64,000 nucleotides of DNA, from contig CBFGUG010000025.1 in assembly GCA_965651905.1 (NCBI GenBank), positions 1 to 64,000 on the forward strand. Reading direction: 5' to 3'. This document shows positions 63,673 through 64,000 of this stretch, in pieces (the stretch's first letter is position 1; every line of letters starts with the position of its first letter). Position numbers and translations under genes: made by a program. The stretch comes from SZUA-265 sp965651905. GTDB taxonomy: Bacteria; Myxococcota_A; Polyangia; Polyangiales; Polyangiaceae. Under the pieces are notes generated by a model, which saw only the letters and a list, made by a program, of their open reading frames with translations, made no database searches and was not told where the DNA came from.

Positions 63673-64000
63673 ATGCGATTGCACTGTGCGGTCGTCAGCC
63701 TGACGCTGGCCTGCAACTCCCCTGAACATGCTTCCCAGGAAGAAGCGTCCCGATCCGAAACACGCGGAATCGACCAAGACTTGCGCACGCCATCCGCACC
63801 GCTGCTCGAAGTCGGCGACCCCGCGCCTGCCGTGCGACTGAAACTGCAAGACGAGCGTGAGGTGGAGCTCGCCAAACTGCGGGGCGAGCAAGTCGTTCTG
63901 TTCTTTTACCCGATGGACGACACCCCCGGCTGTCGTGCCGAAGCCCACGGCTTCCGCGACCTCCACGATCGCTTCCTCGCGGAAGACGCGCGTGTTTTCG
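63673..64000 (+). CDS. Lipoprotein peroxiredoxin (BCP/PrxQ-like), partial at window end
   Basis: The gene starts at ATG 63673 and runs off the right edge (109 codons seen). An N-terminal signal ends SLTLAC-NS, a lipobox. The Prx core follows: VGDPAPAVRL, then FFYPMDDTPGCRAEAHGFRD. The peroxidatic Cys is in TPGC. The resolving Cys, normally five residues later, is a His here (GCRAEAH), so a one-Cys mechanism or a different resolving Cys further on is likely. It is probably periplasmic or outer-membrane anchored. Confidence 0.85.
   Translation, partial: MRLHCAVVSLTLACNSPEHASQEEASRSETRGIDQDLRTPSAPLLEVGDPAPAVRLKLQDEREVELAKLRGEQVVLFFYPMDDTPGCRAEAHGFRDLHDRFLAEDARVF

Overview
The window is about 60-65% GC and densely coding on both strands. 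It most resembles a Myxococcota (delta-proteobacterial) chromosome. The clues are a DUF1552/DUF1592 secreted pair, acidic Cys-rich lipoproteins, an RCC1-repeat lipoprotein with a TNFR-like stalk, a Ser/Thr kinase with a very long disordered arm, and a zinc-ribbon protein with VYGAPV motifs. This placement is inference from gene content; no rRNA or other marker gene is present.

Region 1 (1-28.6 kb, with rfbB/rfbD returning at 36.8-38.7 kb) is a surface-polysaccharide locus. It encodes nucleotide-sugar enzymes (UDP-glucuronate decarboxylase, RfbA/RfbC/RfbB/RfbD for dTDP-rhamnose, and a CDP-sugar set of RfbF, a zinc-binding C-methyltransferase, a DegT aminotransferase and an SDR). It also encodes GT2, GT4 and PF13704-type glycosyltransferases, several multi-pass GT-C-like proteins, a YbhN/AglD-type membrane protein, a Wzx-like flippase, and an O-acylation set (MBOAT, SGNH-like, left-handed beta-helix acetyltransferase). 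Genes lie in short blocks on alternating strands, often with overlapping stops and starts. No Wzy, Wza or Wzc was recognised. An 844-bp gap between two convergent genes (5478-6321) holds six perfect copies of AACGGTNNNACCGTT on a ~42.4-bp (four helical turns) register, with degenerate in-register copies. This is the most unusual signal in the window.

Region 2 (28.7-36.4 kb) encodes exported proteins: the RCC1/Cys-rich lipoprotein with a 27-bp coding tandem repeat, the DUF1552 and DUF1592 pair, and an FkbM methyltransferase.

Region 3 (38.8-48.5 kb) has a 1193-aa membrane Ser/Thr kinase, a phosphopantetheinyl transferase, a second acidic Cys-rich lipoprotein, and an S1-domain protein with a PlsC acyltransferase.

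Region 4 (49-64 kb) is housekeeping and signalling: MetH, a hotdog thioesterase, a glutaredoxin/A-type/rhodanese fusion next to BolA, a zinc-ribbon membrane protein, a SprT-DUF2786 protein, a NatA-like ATPase and NatB-like permease separated by a hybrid histidine kinase, a RumA/RlmD-type rRNA methyltransferase, and the start of a lipoprotein peroxiredoxin cut by the window end.
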